DNA of 64,000 nucleotides from Nothopassalora personata (lineage: Eukaryota > Ascomycota > Dothideomycetes > Mycosphaerellales > Mycosphaerellaceae), in NCBI GenBank assembly GCA_033816765.1, contig CM066296.1:1-64000 (forward strand), in the 5' to 3' direction. Below are positions 55,101 to 64,000 of the stretch, in pieces. The notes under the pieces are model-generated. The model made no database searches, was not told where the DNA came from, and worked only from the letters and a program-made list of their open reading frames with translations. Made by a program: the position numbers and the translations under genes. Within the stretch, counting starts at the first letter, position 1, and each line of letters starts with the position of its first letter.

Positions 55101-55640
55101 TATAGCGGCTTAAAAGGGGGTTTCTTTCCTTTAACGAGATCAATCGCATGCTTAACCCCGTCGGGCATCTTGCGCTTCGCCTACTTATTAGGTACGTATA
55201 TATCTCGGAAGTCTATAAATTCTTTAGGCTACGAGGGGCCCTCTCCTTTAGGTACTGCTATAGCAATAGCCCGAACACTTATCGTATAAACCTACTTTAA
55301 GCTCTCGAGATCCTTAAGGAACTCGCGTGCGTTACGCTACTAAACCGTAGGCGTCTCTACACCGTAGTACTACTAGTTATCCTTATCGGCCTTTACTATC
55401 CGATTACGATGCCGCTAGGGTCTACCTAAAATTACTAATGGCCTACCTATAGGCACCGCGTAGTAGATAGCGTCACTTACGCGCTCTACTCCCGCGTCAT
55501 TAGCGAGTCGCAGCCGAACCGTAAAGGCGCCGTAGCAATACCCTAGGTTATGCGTATACGACTCTAACTTCGGTAGCCTTGCCCTATTAATAGGTTGCAT
55601 TTAATGTCGGAGTACATACTCGTACGACACTAGGCTAAGA
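52150..55640 (-). pseudogene. Pol of the nested chromovirus (decayed)
   Basis: From right to left on the minus strand: protease region (about 55.4-55.6 kb), RT with LYVNYRGLNKITVKNRYPLP and FFTTIDLKDAYYRI in a clean 63-codon stretch (54800-54991), RNase H, integrase with a recognisable STAFHP...TNG...TLEQYLR block at about 52.83-52.92 kb, and a chromodomain at about 52.17-52.32 kb (EYKVEAVLDRRKRKGKLQYLV). Stops are nearly all TAG. Confidence 0.88.
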
Positions 55641-55718
55641 TCCGCATAGTCATCTAGGAGAAACGTAGCCTCGCGAAAGCCCTTACGAGTCTCGACTACG
55701 CCTCGCAAGTGACGCGCT

Positions 55719-55916
55719 AGACACGCATCTACTCGCCTTAAGGGGTCGACTTTAGGAAAACTCGGACTTAGGAGCGACCTACTTATAGTCCTCTACCTTT
55801 TCCCTAGTCGCTGCGATAGACACACATCTACTCGCCTTAAGGGGTCGACTTTAGGAAAACTCGGACTTAGGAGCGACCTACTTCTAGTCCTCTACCTTTT
55901 CCCTAGTCGCTACCCT
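55719..55916 (-). repeat. 99-bp in-frame tandem duplication in gag-pol
   Basis: Two 99-bp units (starting 55719 and 55818) are nearly identical. The length is 33 codons, so the frame was kept. It lies between the gag zinc knuckle and protease. Confidence 0.9.
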
Positions 55917-55949
55917 TCTTAGTTAGAGCCTTCGTAGCGTCTACCCTAC

Positions 55950-57040
55950 GAACCGCTTGCGCGCTACGGTCCTTCTATAGGTGCCTATTCGGGCAATCCG
56001 TCTTAATGTAACCCTTCTTATAGCATCTATAGCACTCCGCTTTAGTCCTATCGAAGGTTATAGACGATCCGCCGGCGTCCCGCTAGTAACTCGTACCCGG
56101 GTCGCGCGACGCCTAACTATGCTTCTACGACTTCGAGCTACAATCGCTTCGTCCTTAGTCGCCCTTAGTCTCTCGCCTGCGGCGACTATGCTACCCGCGG
56201 TCGTGCCCTCCGCTGCTACGCTCCGTGCTTTTAATGCGCGAAGCTAGGATTACTAGTTCCTCTCTAGTTGTTAGGATGTTATAAAACTTAACGATTGCGG
56301 ACCGTAGGCTAGGCGTAAGCTTAGCGAGCATATGTCGCACGCGTTGCGCCTCCGTATAGTCCCCTAACTAATCCTCTATAATATCTAGCTTAGTCGTAAA
56401 CTAACGCACTGTCTAGTTGTCCTTCTATTTCACCGCCTTATACTCTAACATTACGTTAAGCACGCGGTTTATAGGATTACCGCATACGTCTCGATAGAAC
56501 TCCTTAAAGTCCTAGTATGTATACCCTTTAAGGTTAAGGACGCTATAGTTAGCGTGCCATCGCTTACTTGCCTCTCCGCTTAGGTACATAACCTTATATA
56601 GGACCTTTGACTCGTTCGTCGCATACGTGCCGCCTAAGAGGGTAAAGATAAGAGAGAGCTCCCTTAGGAATACCCGTGCTTTCTTAATCGAGTCCCCTCT
56701 AAAAGGCGTAGGTTCTTTAAGACGCAAACGTGTCGCATGCGATGCGACCGCGCCTCGAGCTACGATATTATCGTTAGTTACTATAGATAGAGGAGGGGGA
56801 GGGGGAGTAGGGGATAGTTCTCCGCCGGATTCGCCCTAAGGGTCCGCCGGCGGCACGCTTGCGTCCCGTAAGATCTCTAACTGTTCAATCTCCCTCTATA
56901 TCTCCTTCTCCTTAACCTCTACCCGAAGGGCATCCCTCCTTGCAACTAAGGCTACACGCCTCGCTTGTTACTAGGCCCTAGGGCTTAGGGGAGCCGTAGG
57001 CGTAGCGCTACTATCGTCGCGTTCGGACTCTATAGCGTGT
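55950..57040 (-). pseudogene. Gag of the nested chromovirus (decayed)
   Basis: Minus-strand frame with KEPTPFRGDSIKKARVFLRE, then YLSGEASKRWHANYSVLN (gag domain) and a zinc knuckle CYRCYKKGYIKTDC at about 55.99-56.03 kb, in which Tyr replaces the expected His (a CAC to TAC change). The frame is interrupted by TAG codons. Confidence 0.85.
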
Positions 57041-57070
57041 ATAGATTGTAACAAAGAGAAGAATTAGAAC

Positions 57071-57267
57071 TGTTAAGGGGATGTCGCAATGTATAGCACG
57101 CCTACGACCTGCTAGTCGTAGATGAACTAATTCTTGCCTTTTGTTTAAGACGCATCGCGCGTTGCAAGGTGTACTTATGCGTGTCACGTGCGGCTTAGCA
57201 GCCGGTCGCGACCGCATGTTACATGCAAGGCCACATGTAGGGGTTAGCTACTGGGCTGCCCCTTATA
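57071..57267 (-). repeat. 5' LTR of the nested chromovirus
   Basis: 197 bp, flanked on its right by the GATCT duplication. Retains more CA/TG than the 3' LTR. Confidence 0.95.
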
Positions 57268-57272
57268 GATCT

Positions 57273-58546
57273 TCTCTTCTTAATATATGTTACATTCTAG
57301 GAGGATAGTGCTTAGGAATGAGATCTAAGGACCTTCTTTGCCTTAGAGAGACTAGGGCAGTCCTTAATAAGATAGCCCTTCTTATAGAGAAGGTAGGAAA
57401 GTAATCTTACCTAACCTAAGGGCCTAACCTAGGTAGCTACTATACTATACTTAGCCTTAGAGGGATTTAATCTAGCCTCTTAAGCCTTAAGGATCTTTAA
57501 GGTCCTTTTATAATCTATCTTTAGCTAAGCCATAATAGTATCCCTAGCTATATAGTAGTTAGGTAGTAGTAAGCTTAAAAGCTAGGTTATTCTTACATTA
57601 GCTTTCCTATAGTGCTAGCCCTCTAGGTTAACATTAGCAATCCTCCTTCTAAGAGATACTAGGTGTGCCTATGCAGATCTAATAGTGAACTCTTTACTTA
57701 TCTTAAAGTTTATAAACTGTTTTGTGAGCTTATGTGTATAGGTTAGTAACACCTAGCTATACTTATTCTAGAGATGTACCTATATCTTAGTAGCTTTTCT
57801 AGATTCGTAAGAGCCCTTAAGCTTAAATTCATCTTCTTCTGTAATCCTACTTAGGATACTAAAGTAGTAAGCTGCATTTTGTTTTGTCTATATTAGTATA
57901 TTAAGAATCTCTTTAATCTTAGTCTCTTCCTAGAGTTTTAGGTTCTTACCCTTAATGTTGTTAAATAACACTTCTAACAGGTTATCAATTGTAAAGAATG
58001 CTAACTAGCTCTCTATCTTGTATCTCTAAAGGTTAAACTATCTCTTCTAATTGTCTCTCTTAAGAATTAGGATTTTAGTTCCCTTCTCTTCTCCTTTCTC
58101 TTAGTATAAATCTATAATAAATTAAATGTAATAAAACAAGGTGTATATGCTTCAAAGTCGTAGCTTAGGTCCTACTAAGGCTTTTAGTGTAGAATAGTAA
58201 GGTTCGTAGGTGTAGATACTAAGGCCTACTTAGTAGGGTAAAGAAAGAGCGGTATAGTCTCGGAGCTAGGACATAGGTCTGTCTCTCCTAGCAGAGTTCT
58301 AAATAACTTACTTAAAGTCCTTCTTGATAGTATCTCGATGTAGTTCTACCTATAGAGTGTCTTTAAGGTATTGGCTTATAGTAAGCCGTATAGAGTCCTT
58401 TTCTAGATTACCTATTACTTAGTATTAAACTAAGCTCCTTAATAGGATAGATAGGGTAGACTTCTGCTTCCTAGATGTTTTCTGCTATAATAGCAAGGGA
58501 TACAAGTAACCTATACTAATATAAGTTGCTCTTACTCCTACACAAA
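57273..58546 (-). pseudogene. Gag-side part of the copia element
   Basis: The 5' portion of the copia coding region on the minus strand, separated from pol by the nested chromovirus. The position fits gag, but frames are badly broken and I could not identify a zinc knuckle with confidence. The last roughly 400 bp before the LTR look like untranslated leader. Confidence 0.55.
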
Positions 58547-58561
58547 CCCGGGCTTATAACC
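58547..58561 (-). promoter_or_regulatory. Copia primer-binding site, half-tRNA-iMet type
   Basis: Directly next to the 5' LTR the minus strand reads GGTTATAAGCCCGGG. This complements the anticodon arm of initiator tRNA-Met (GGGCTCATAACC) except for one TG-to-TA change. Drosophila copia primes from the same internal region. Position and match support orientation and copia identity. Confidence 0.7.
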
Positions 58562-58808
58562 TGTTAAGTTAAGACCTAATAGGATACGTAGTTAGCAGCG
58601 GAGTAGAGTAAGAGATCAATCTTCAACTAGCTAATAGCTACAGGGCATGCAGCAATATATTAGGAACCAATGTGTTAATTGTGTTAGATGTCTATCTAAG
58701 CTAAAGGGGAGAGAAGGTGTCTTCCGACAAGCTAAGTCATCGTAGATGCCTTAGGCTATTAGATTACAACCTAACTGTTAGCTCCCCCTAAGATGCTACA
58801 TCTTAACA
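58562..58808 (-). repeat. 5' LTR of the copia element
   Basis: 247 bp, TGTTAAGTT to CTTAACA, followed by the GTTAG target duplication. Less mutated than its partner. Confidence 0.93.
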
Positions 58809-61800
58809 GTTAGTATTAAGCTATTGCTAATAGAAAGGGCCTTATTCGATAAGATGCTCTATAACCGGGAGGCAGTCCTCGCTTAGGATTTCAGTTATAT
58901 AAGGCAAATTAGGCACGACGTTATGCTACCTTAGAAGATTAACACGGTCCCTTATAGGCTATAGTAGGCACGCCCTATCCGGTTACACCTAAGTCTTAGG
59001 GCAATTATTAAACGCATAATTAGAGCCCGGATTAAGAACAACATCCTAGAATACTTATAAGGGGCATATTCCAATAGCTAGTTCCTAGTCGTAAAGAAGG
59101 TTAATACCTCTAGAAGCGATGTGCTATATCGGTTAATTAACTTAGCTATGCTCCTAAATGAGGTTACTATACGCGATGCTAACATTCCACCGGACACGGA
59201 TAGCTTCTTAGAGGATTTTACCGGGTACCGAGTCGCTTTACTTATAGACCTGTTTTTAGGTTATAATTAGATTACTTTAAATAAGTCCTGCCGGGACTTA
59301 ATAGCCTTTATGACCCCTCTTAGCCTAGTACGCAACATAACTCTACCTTAAGGAGCTACTAATTCAGTTACTTAGTTCGTGCGTGCGGTAATAAAGATTC
59401 TACTTAATTATATCTCGCATCGAGCGAAGCCGTTTCTCGATAACATTGGTATTAAGGGACTAACTAAGGACTATAGAAATACCGAAGTAGAACCTAGGTT
59501 AAGGAAATAGGTCGTTAAGTACATCGTTTCCCTAGATCTAGTTCTTACTAACCTAGAAAGAGCTAGTACGGTAGTTACTAGAGGCAAATCCTAATAGTTA
59601 TACGAAAAGCTTAAGATTGTTAGGTACGTTACTAGGCCGGATGGTCGCTATCCTAATCTAAAGGTTGTAGCTAAGATCCTAGATTAGCCTACGCCTACCT
59701 ATATTAAGGAGGTCCGTACCTATGTAGGGCTATATGTGTACTTCCGGATATAGATTCCCTAGTTCGTTATTATCGCTCGACTAATGTATAAGCTACTAAA
59801 GAAGGACGCCGAGTTCACCTAGACAGAAAATAAGCAGTTCTTAAAAGAGGAGGTTGCTAGATATCTTATGTAGGCTCTAGCCTTAGTTACCCTCTACTAC
59901 TTACCTAGTGCTAGGTCTATCTTTATCTTAGTTAATGCTAGCGGCACTAGATAGGGATGTATCGTTTCTTAAGAATTAATAGACAGTACCCGACGGCGTT
60001 ACCCGGTGCGGTATAAGAGCGGAATCTAGAACGCGTTAGAATCTAGATATAATGCTAGTAAGCGGGAATGCCTTAGGGTCCTTAAGGGGCTTAAGAAGAT
60101 CTAGAGATATATTACTAGCGTTAATTTTGTCCTTAAGGTTAATGCTAAGACACTTATATAGTAGCTTAACCGGCCGGCTTCGGACCTACCGAACTCGGCA
60201 ATGGCCCGGTAGGTCGTATAGATTAGGTTGTTCACGTTCGAGGTGAAGCACGTTACGGGGACTAGACATACTAGCCTAGATGCCCTGTCTCGTAGGCCCT
60301 CTACACCTTAGGAACCTAGGGAAGCTAATAAAGACGAAGACGGAGTCGACTAGATAATTGATAATAAGCTATTCGGGTACCCGGAGCCGGTCGACACCTA
60401 TCCAGTTAAAATCCGGAAAACACGACATCTCGGGGACTAATATTCTAAGGGCTCTTAGCAGCTTACTTAGGTTATAGAAACTAGGACCCGGCCCGATAGT
60501 GTTACCCGTACTAAGTACCGCCGACTAGTAAAGAAGAGCGTTAATTTCTTTATCCGGGACTAATTACTATTCTTCTAGAAGCGCTAAGGAGCACCGTTGC
60601 AACTTGTAATTAACGATAATAAGGCTTAGAAGGAGATCGTTATAGAGTGCTATAAGAGACACGGTTACCGTAGCGCTAAGGTCGTATATAACCTTATTTC
60701 CGATCGGTATTACTAGGACGGGTGCTTCGCCGATGTCTCTACGTAGGTTTAAAGTTATGCTCCTTATAGGTTTCGCGAAGGCAACTAGCGCGCTAGTAAG
60801 CTTCACTTATCGAGCCCTTAGGTTATTAGTAAGAAGTAGTATTCGGACCCCGTCTAGGTGTATAAAAATAGATACCTCCTAGTTACGCGCGAAGCACTTA
60901 GTAACTAGATTGAGGCTAGAGTAATAAGGGCACCTCCTAGCTCTAAGACGGTTGCTAAGTTTCTATACGAAGATGTCTTCTATAGGCACGGCTACTATGC
61001 TAAAATTGTGCTTAATAACGCTACGGTTCATGCGGCTAAGGTTAAGCGGTTACTCGTAGGGCTTAGTGTTCGAAGGATCCGAATATTACCGTACTATCCG
61101 TAGTCTAATGCTCCGGTCGAGGCTAGACACCGTCCGATTCTTATAGCGTTAGCAAAGCTTATAAGGAACATATACCGCGGATGGGAGCAATGGGTACCCG
61201 CTGTATTATAGGCTAATAGGACTACGACCTGTCGTACTACTAGAATAACGCTAGCTTAGGTCCTATATAGCTATCGTACGATTCTGCCAATTGAGGTTAA
61301 GCACCCGACGTAGGCGAATTACTAATAGGGATCGGTAAGAACGACTAAGGACCTACTTACTATACGTGCGCGTTAACTCTAGGCTCGAGACCTTAGTTTA
61401 GAAGAGCTATATGCTCGAAGGAAGCGACTAAGAGAACTTAGTAAGGACTACTTTAATTCTTACCGGAATGTTAACTCTATTGTTTTCTAGAAGGGCGACC
61501 TTGTTATAAGATTCGACAAGCTATATAAGGATAACTTCTTACGTAAGATCGGTTACCGATAGTAAGGTCCATATCGGGTGTCTAGTGTCTCTAGGGAGTT
61601 TAGTACCTATATTCTTAAGGAACTTAATAGTACGCTAATAAAGGGTGTTTAGGCACGAGAAAACCTTAAGCTAGTTCTAGAGCTTCGCCCGGATAACATA
61701 GGAGTACTAAACTTAGATGATAGGACCGATCTCGTAATAGGGGAGGGAGAAGTCGCTAATAGCGTCGCTAATAGCAAAGACAGTAGTGATTCGAACGAGA

Positions 61801-61890
61801 TCGAGCCTATCGCCGACGAAGACGTGCTACCTATAGGAGTTAATAAAAAAGGATCGTATCCTAAACCGGAATCTAAGAAGCTATAGGTTA
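58809..61890 (+). pseudogene. Outer gypsy pol: RT, RNase H, integrase (decayed)
   Basis: Continues the outer element after the copia insertion. RT segments DLFLGYN and RDLIAFMTPLSLVRN lie at about 59.25-59.34 kb and KPFLDNIGIKG at about 59.42 kb. RNase H ends with FEVKHVTGTRHTSLDALSRRP at about 60.24-60.30 kb. Integrase has VFYRHGYYAKIVLNNATVHA and SNAPVEARHRPI at about 60.97-61.14 kb. A GPYRV motif is near 61.56 kb. Stops are nearly all TAG. Confidence 0.85.
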
Positions 61891-62093
61891 GGCCTTATAA
61901 CCTTTCTATAGTCGAAATTTCACAGTTTAGTAGGATCGAGGCTAAGAACTAATTAGTTAGTAATAGCGTATAGAGTTCACTTTCCTTAGGCATATGTTGC
62001 ACATGCCCTTTAGTTTATTAAGCCGATTCGGTTATCTAGACTTCACTTCATAGGGTGTTCTTACCTTAGTTAGACCTTAGTTAGTAGAGTTAT

Positions 62094-62119
62094 ATTTACC
62101 GGTCCCGGGACCGGTAAAT
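62094..62119. repeat. 26-bp perfect palindrome, second exact copy
   Basis: Identical to 45920-45945. Its flanks (GGATTACGTAAT on the right, TCTACT-like on the inverse left) match, inverted, those of the diverged copy at 41771-41796. Confidence 0.95.
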
Positions 62120-62639
62120 CGGATTACGTAATAGCGTAGCATGCCCCTACTAAATGCTTACCTAGGTAGTTACTAGCACTGGTTTTCGGTTATATGTAGG
62201 GTTATCGGACCTTTAGTATAACCTTAATAGCACTACTCTTACTACTTATAAGACCGGTCTCGGCGCTACTACCTTATAACGGTTATAGGGACATACGCTA
62301 AGAGGCATACTTAAGCGCAGCTCTCTACCTACTACTTCCTCTCTTTTTCTTTAAACACTAATACTATTACTAGAGCTACTAACACATCCATCTACTACTA
62401 CTATACATTAGACGGTTCTTTAGCCTCTCTCTCTCTTTACGACCTTAACCTTCTTTAAAGCCCCTACCCTAACACTAAGCTTTTAAAGCTTACTATTACT
62501 CTAGAGTAGCACTACGAGATAGCCAGCTCTTACGATCTCACTGACAGCGAATCCTAGTTATTATAGCTTTAGCTAGTCTATCGTTACGCCCGGCTAGCTC
62601 GAGTATAGCGCTTACTAGTACTATTACTAGGCTTACCCG

Positions 62640-64000
62640 CCTACCTTAGACCTTGTTCGAGTCTCTTCGCCTGCCGGACAACGTTAAATATGTCCTTGCT
62701 AATACGAATACGCCGAAGTCCGCCGCTAATGTCATGTTCCGAGAGCTTAGTCCTTAGAAGCGGGTCGAGGTGTTAAAGGACTTCTATAAGGGCTTCGAGA
62801 AGGTGTTCAAAGACTACTCCGTCTAGGTTAACCTATTTTTTGAGGAAGTTAAGAGCGGCATGGGCAAGAGCTACTAGGATGAATTCCTTAGTAATAAGAA
62901 GCTCGATGTCTTGTTTCCTATCGTCAGTAAGATTCGTAAGACCGGTTTAGAGATTCGTAACCGAGAGAAGACTCTTCGAGCTACGCTTACCCGCCACTAG
63001 CTATAGCAGATAGATAACAAGATTCTTAATCGACGCGTTATCTCCGAGCTTTATAGTACTAACAGCGGGCGCCGCTAGTTTACGGCCTTTATTAATAAGT
63101 ACCTAGATTATAGTAGGGCTATTAGTAGAATTTAGAGGGTACTAATCTAGCGTATAAGGATCGGCCGTAAGGGCATAGATCGCAAGCGAATTCTAGAGCC
63201 TAGTGATCTTACCCGGTGCGATAGGGAGGCTAAAGCACGTAGTATTAATCCGTAATCGGCTAAGAGTAGGGAGATTATTAGAAGACACCGCCTAGCCGTC
63301 TATAAGGATAGCCTTCTATACTTTATAGAGGGTACTATTACTAAGAAGTCCGCGTCCCTAGAGGATAGTATAGATTAACCTAGACTATCTAGCTAGTAAC
63401 AGCTACGTTAGCTACCGGGTAGTAAAGGCAAAGGACGTGTAAAGAGTACTACGCTAACTCTACTAGCCTCTACCTAGCCTACAGTCCTATCGAGAGGCGG
63501 TCGTAAGTCGAGTCGACTTAAGTAGCTCCGCATAGGCGAGAGCATAGGTAAGGGCATAACTGCGCCTACTCGATCCTCGCCTAACCGAACGCTAGATAGC
63601 GTACCTATACGCGAGGGCAGTCCGCTAGGTACACCGGTTAGCACCCTACGATCCACTCCGGCCCTAACTAAGAATAGTAATCCGATACTTACTATATTAC
63701 CTTCGGCTATAATTAGGGATGTATTAGTCTTTAAGGATTAGATCCTATAAGAAGACGAGGCCCTCCGGATTAAGCGCGCTAACTGTACCTATAATAAGCG
63801 GTACTATAGTATTAAGTTTAGAAACTCGATTAATGTAGATGGCATTAACTAGCTACCTAAGCACCGGATGGCGGGCCTTAAGATACTCGAATATGCTGTC
63901 TCGGACGTTCTTAAGAGGGATGGTAAGGTTAGCGCTATAATATGCGATTAGTATGTTCGAGATTTCTACTATAAGGCCCTCTACTTCGTTACGAATCCCG
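62640..64000 (+). pseudogene. Unidentified transposon ORF relic, runs off the window
   Basis: From about 62.67 to 63.38 kb one plus-strand frame is open except for TAG codons (for example VLKDFYKGFEKVFKDYS, FPIVSKIRKTGLEIRNREK). It is Lys/Arg/Glu-rich and helical. A further open stretch near 63.7-64.0 kb (NSINVDGIN, LKILEYAVSDVLKRDGK) continues to the window end. It may be the first ORF of another element downstream. The 62.12-62.64 kb spacer shows nothing recognisable. Confidence 0.5.

Larger units (their letters stand above)
50575..57267 (-). mobile_element. Chromovirus (6693 bp) nested in the copia element
   Basis: Two 197-bp LTRs (50575-50771, 57071-57267) begin TGTTAAGGGG and end CCCCTTACA or its mutated form CCCCTTATA, with GATCT duplicated at 50570-50574 and 57268-57272. 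Minus-strand order from the right: gag with zinc knuckle, protease, RT, RNase H, integrase, chromodomain. A purine tract (GGGAGGGGAGG) on the minus strand abuts the 3' LTR. Between the chromodomain (ending about 52.15 kb) and the 3' LTR lies about 1.4 kb carrying a spliced gene on the opposite strand. Confidence 0.95.
46476..58808 (-). mobile_element. Ty1/copia element with exact boundaries, interrupted by a chromovirus
   Basis: Identical-length LTRs (247 bp) at 46476-46722 and 58562-58808, both TGTTAAGTT to CTTAACA, flanked by the 5-bp duplication GTTAG (46471-46475, 58809-58813). Minus-strand RT motifs near 47.8-47.95 kb identify copia. The primer-binding site abuts the right LTR, which fixes the orientation. 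Removing the nested chromovirus (6693 bp plus one duplicate) gives an element of about 5.6 kb, normal for copia. Confidence 0.93.
42100..61960 (+). mobile_element. Outer Ty3/gypsy element, RIP-mutated and interrupted by two insertions
   Basis: Plus-strand order: gag with zinc knuckle (42.43-43.53 kb, resuming at 44.30 kb), protease (about 45.4 kb), then, after the copia insertion (46476-58808), RT, RNase H and integrase (58.8-61.9 kb). The copia target duplication GTTAG flanks the break exactly. I could not define the LTRs; the palindromes at 41771 and 62094 lie near the expected ends. The element family (DLFLGYN RT region, HRPI integrase motif) is common in fungal genomes; no chromodomain is seen. 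Confidence 0.8.
37059..64000. other. RIP-mutated transposon block
   Basis: The base composition changes sharply. Long stretches have almost no CA or TG and many TA dinucleotides, while CG is kept, the product of CpA-to-TpA mutation on both strands. Former coding frames are interrupted mainly by TAG at Trp and Gln positions. Only two stretches have normal CA/TG content: the solo LTR (38405-38752) and the 765-bp insertion (43535-44299); the copia element is intermediate. No host gene is supported here. The first 500 bases (37059-37557) hold a degenerate GTTTAGC repeat at about 37030-37072 and otherwise nothing recognisable. Confidence 0.9.

Noticed and set aside
37059..64000. AT-shifted block as mitochondrial insert or bacterial transfer
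   Set aside because: CG is retained and only CA/TG is lost, and the content is LTR retrotransposons; RIP explains the composition.

Overview
The window is eukaryotic, almost certainly a filamentous ascomycete. Evidence: short introns (about 46-94 bp) with GTRNGT-like donors, CTAAC/CTAAT branch sites and YAG acceptors; fungal families (Skt5/Chs4 with a CAAX box, full-length PDR transporter, A-T-R reductase); chromodomain Ty3/gypsy elements; and a distal block with strong repeat-induced point mutation (RIP: CA/TG almost lost, TA in excess, former Trp/Gln codons read as TAG). A Dothideomycete-like black fungus would fit, but that is inference only.

Layout. (1) 1-7.49 kb: an intact, un-RIPed chromovirus (gag, gag-pol, chromodomain, 3' LTR), its 5' LTR lying outside the window. 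Gag and pol join at a canonical -1 slippery heptamer followed by a hairpin. (2) 7.5-17.3 kb: ordinary genes: a protein with a duplicated WF.PEH.AWLE motif, a membrane-anchored SDR, an Skt5-type chitin synthase activator whose CVVM box is completed by a 12-nt last exon, and an alpha/beta hydrolase. (3) 17.3-35.4 kb: a PDR ABC transporter, an unrecognised protein, then a four-gene set: ATP-grasp ligase, O-methyltransferase, DDGS-type sugar phosphate cyclase and a stand-alone adenylation-thiolation-reductase protein. The first three match the MysC, MysB and MysA activities of mycosporine biosynthesis (sedoheptulose 7-phosphate to 4-deoxygadusol to an amino-acid conjugate). The A-T-R protein is a candidate for reducing the carboxylate to an alcohol, as in the fungal mycosporine amino alcohols. 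(4) 35.4-37.06 kb: debris, including a truncated amine oxidase that stops at the repeat boundary. (5) 37.06-64 kb: a RIP-mutated transposon graveyard.

The graveyard resolves into nested layers. A chromovirus (50575-57267, minus strand, TSD GATCT) sits inside a Ty1/copia element (46476-58808, minus strand, TSD GTTAG). That element sits inside a plus-strand Ty3/gypsy element (about 42.1-61.96 kb), which also holds an un-RIPed 765-bp insertion with a 14-bp target duplication. An older chromovirus relic (37.56-40.3 kb) carries an un-RIPed 348-bp solo LTR. The intact-boundary chromovirus and its relic relative both carry, between the pol chromodomain and the 3' LTR and on the opposite strand, a four-exon gene with conserved splice sites and frame-preserving exon lengths. 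I do not recognise its product. This antisense gene and the mycosporine/A-T-R cluster are the two most interesting systems here.
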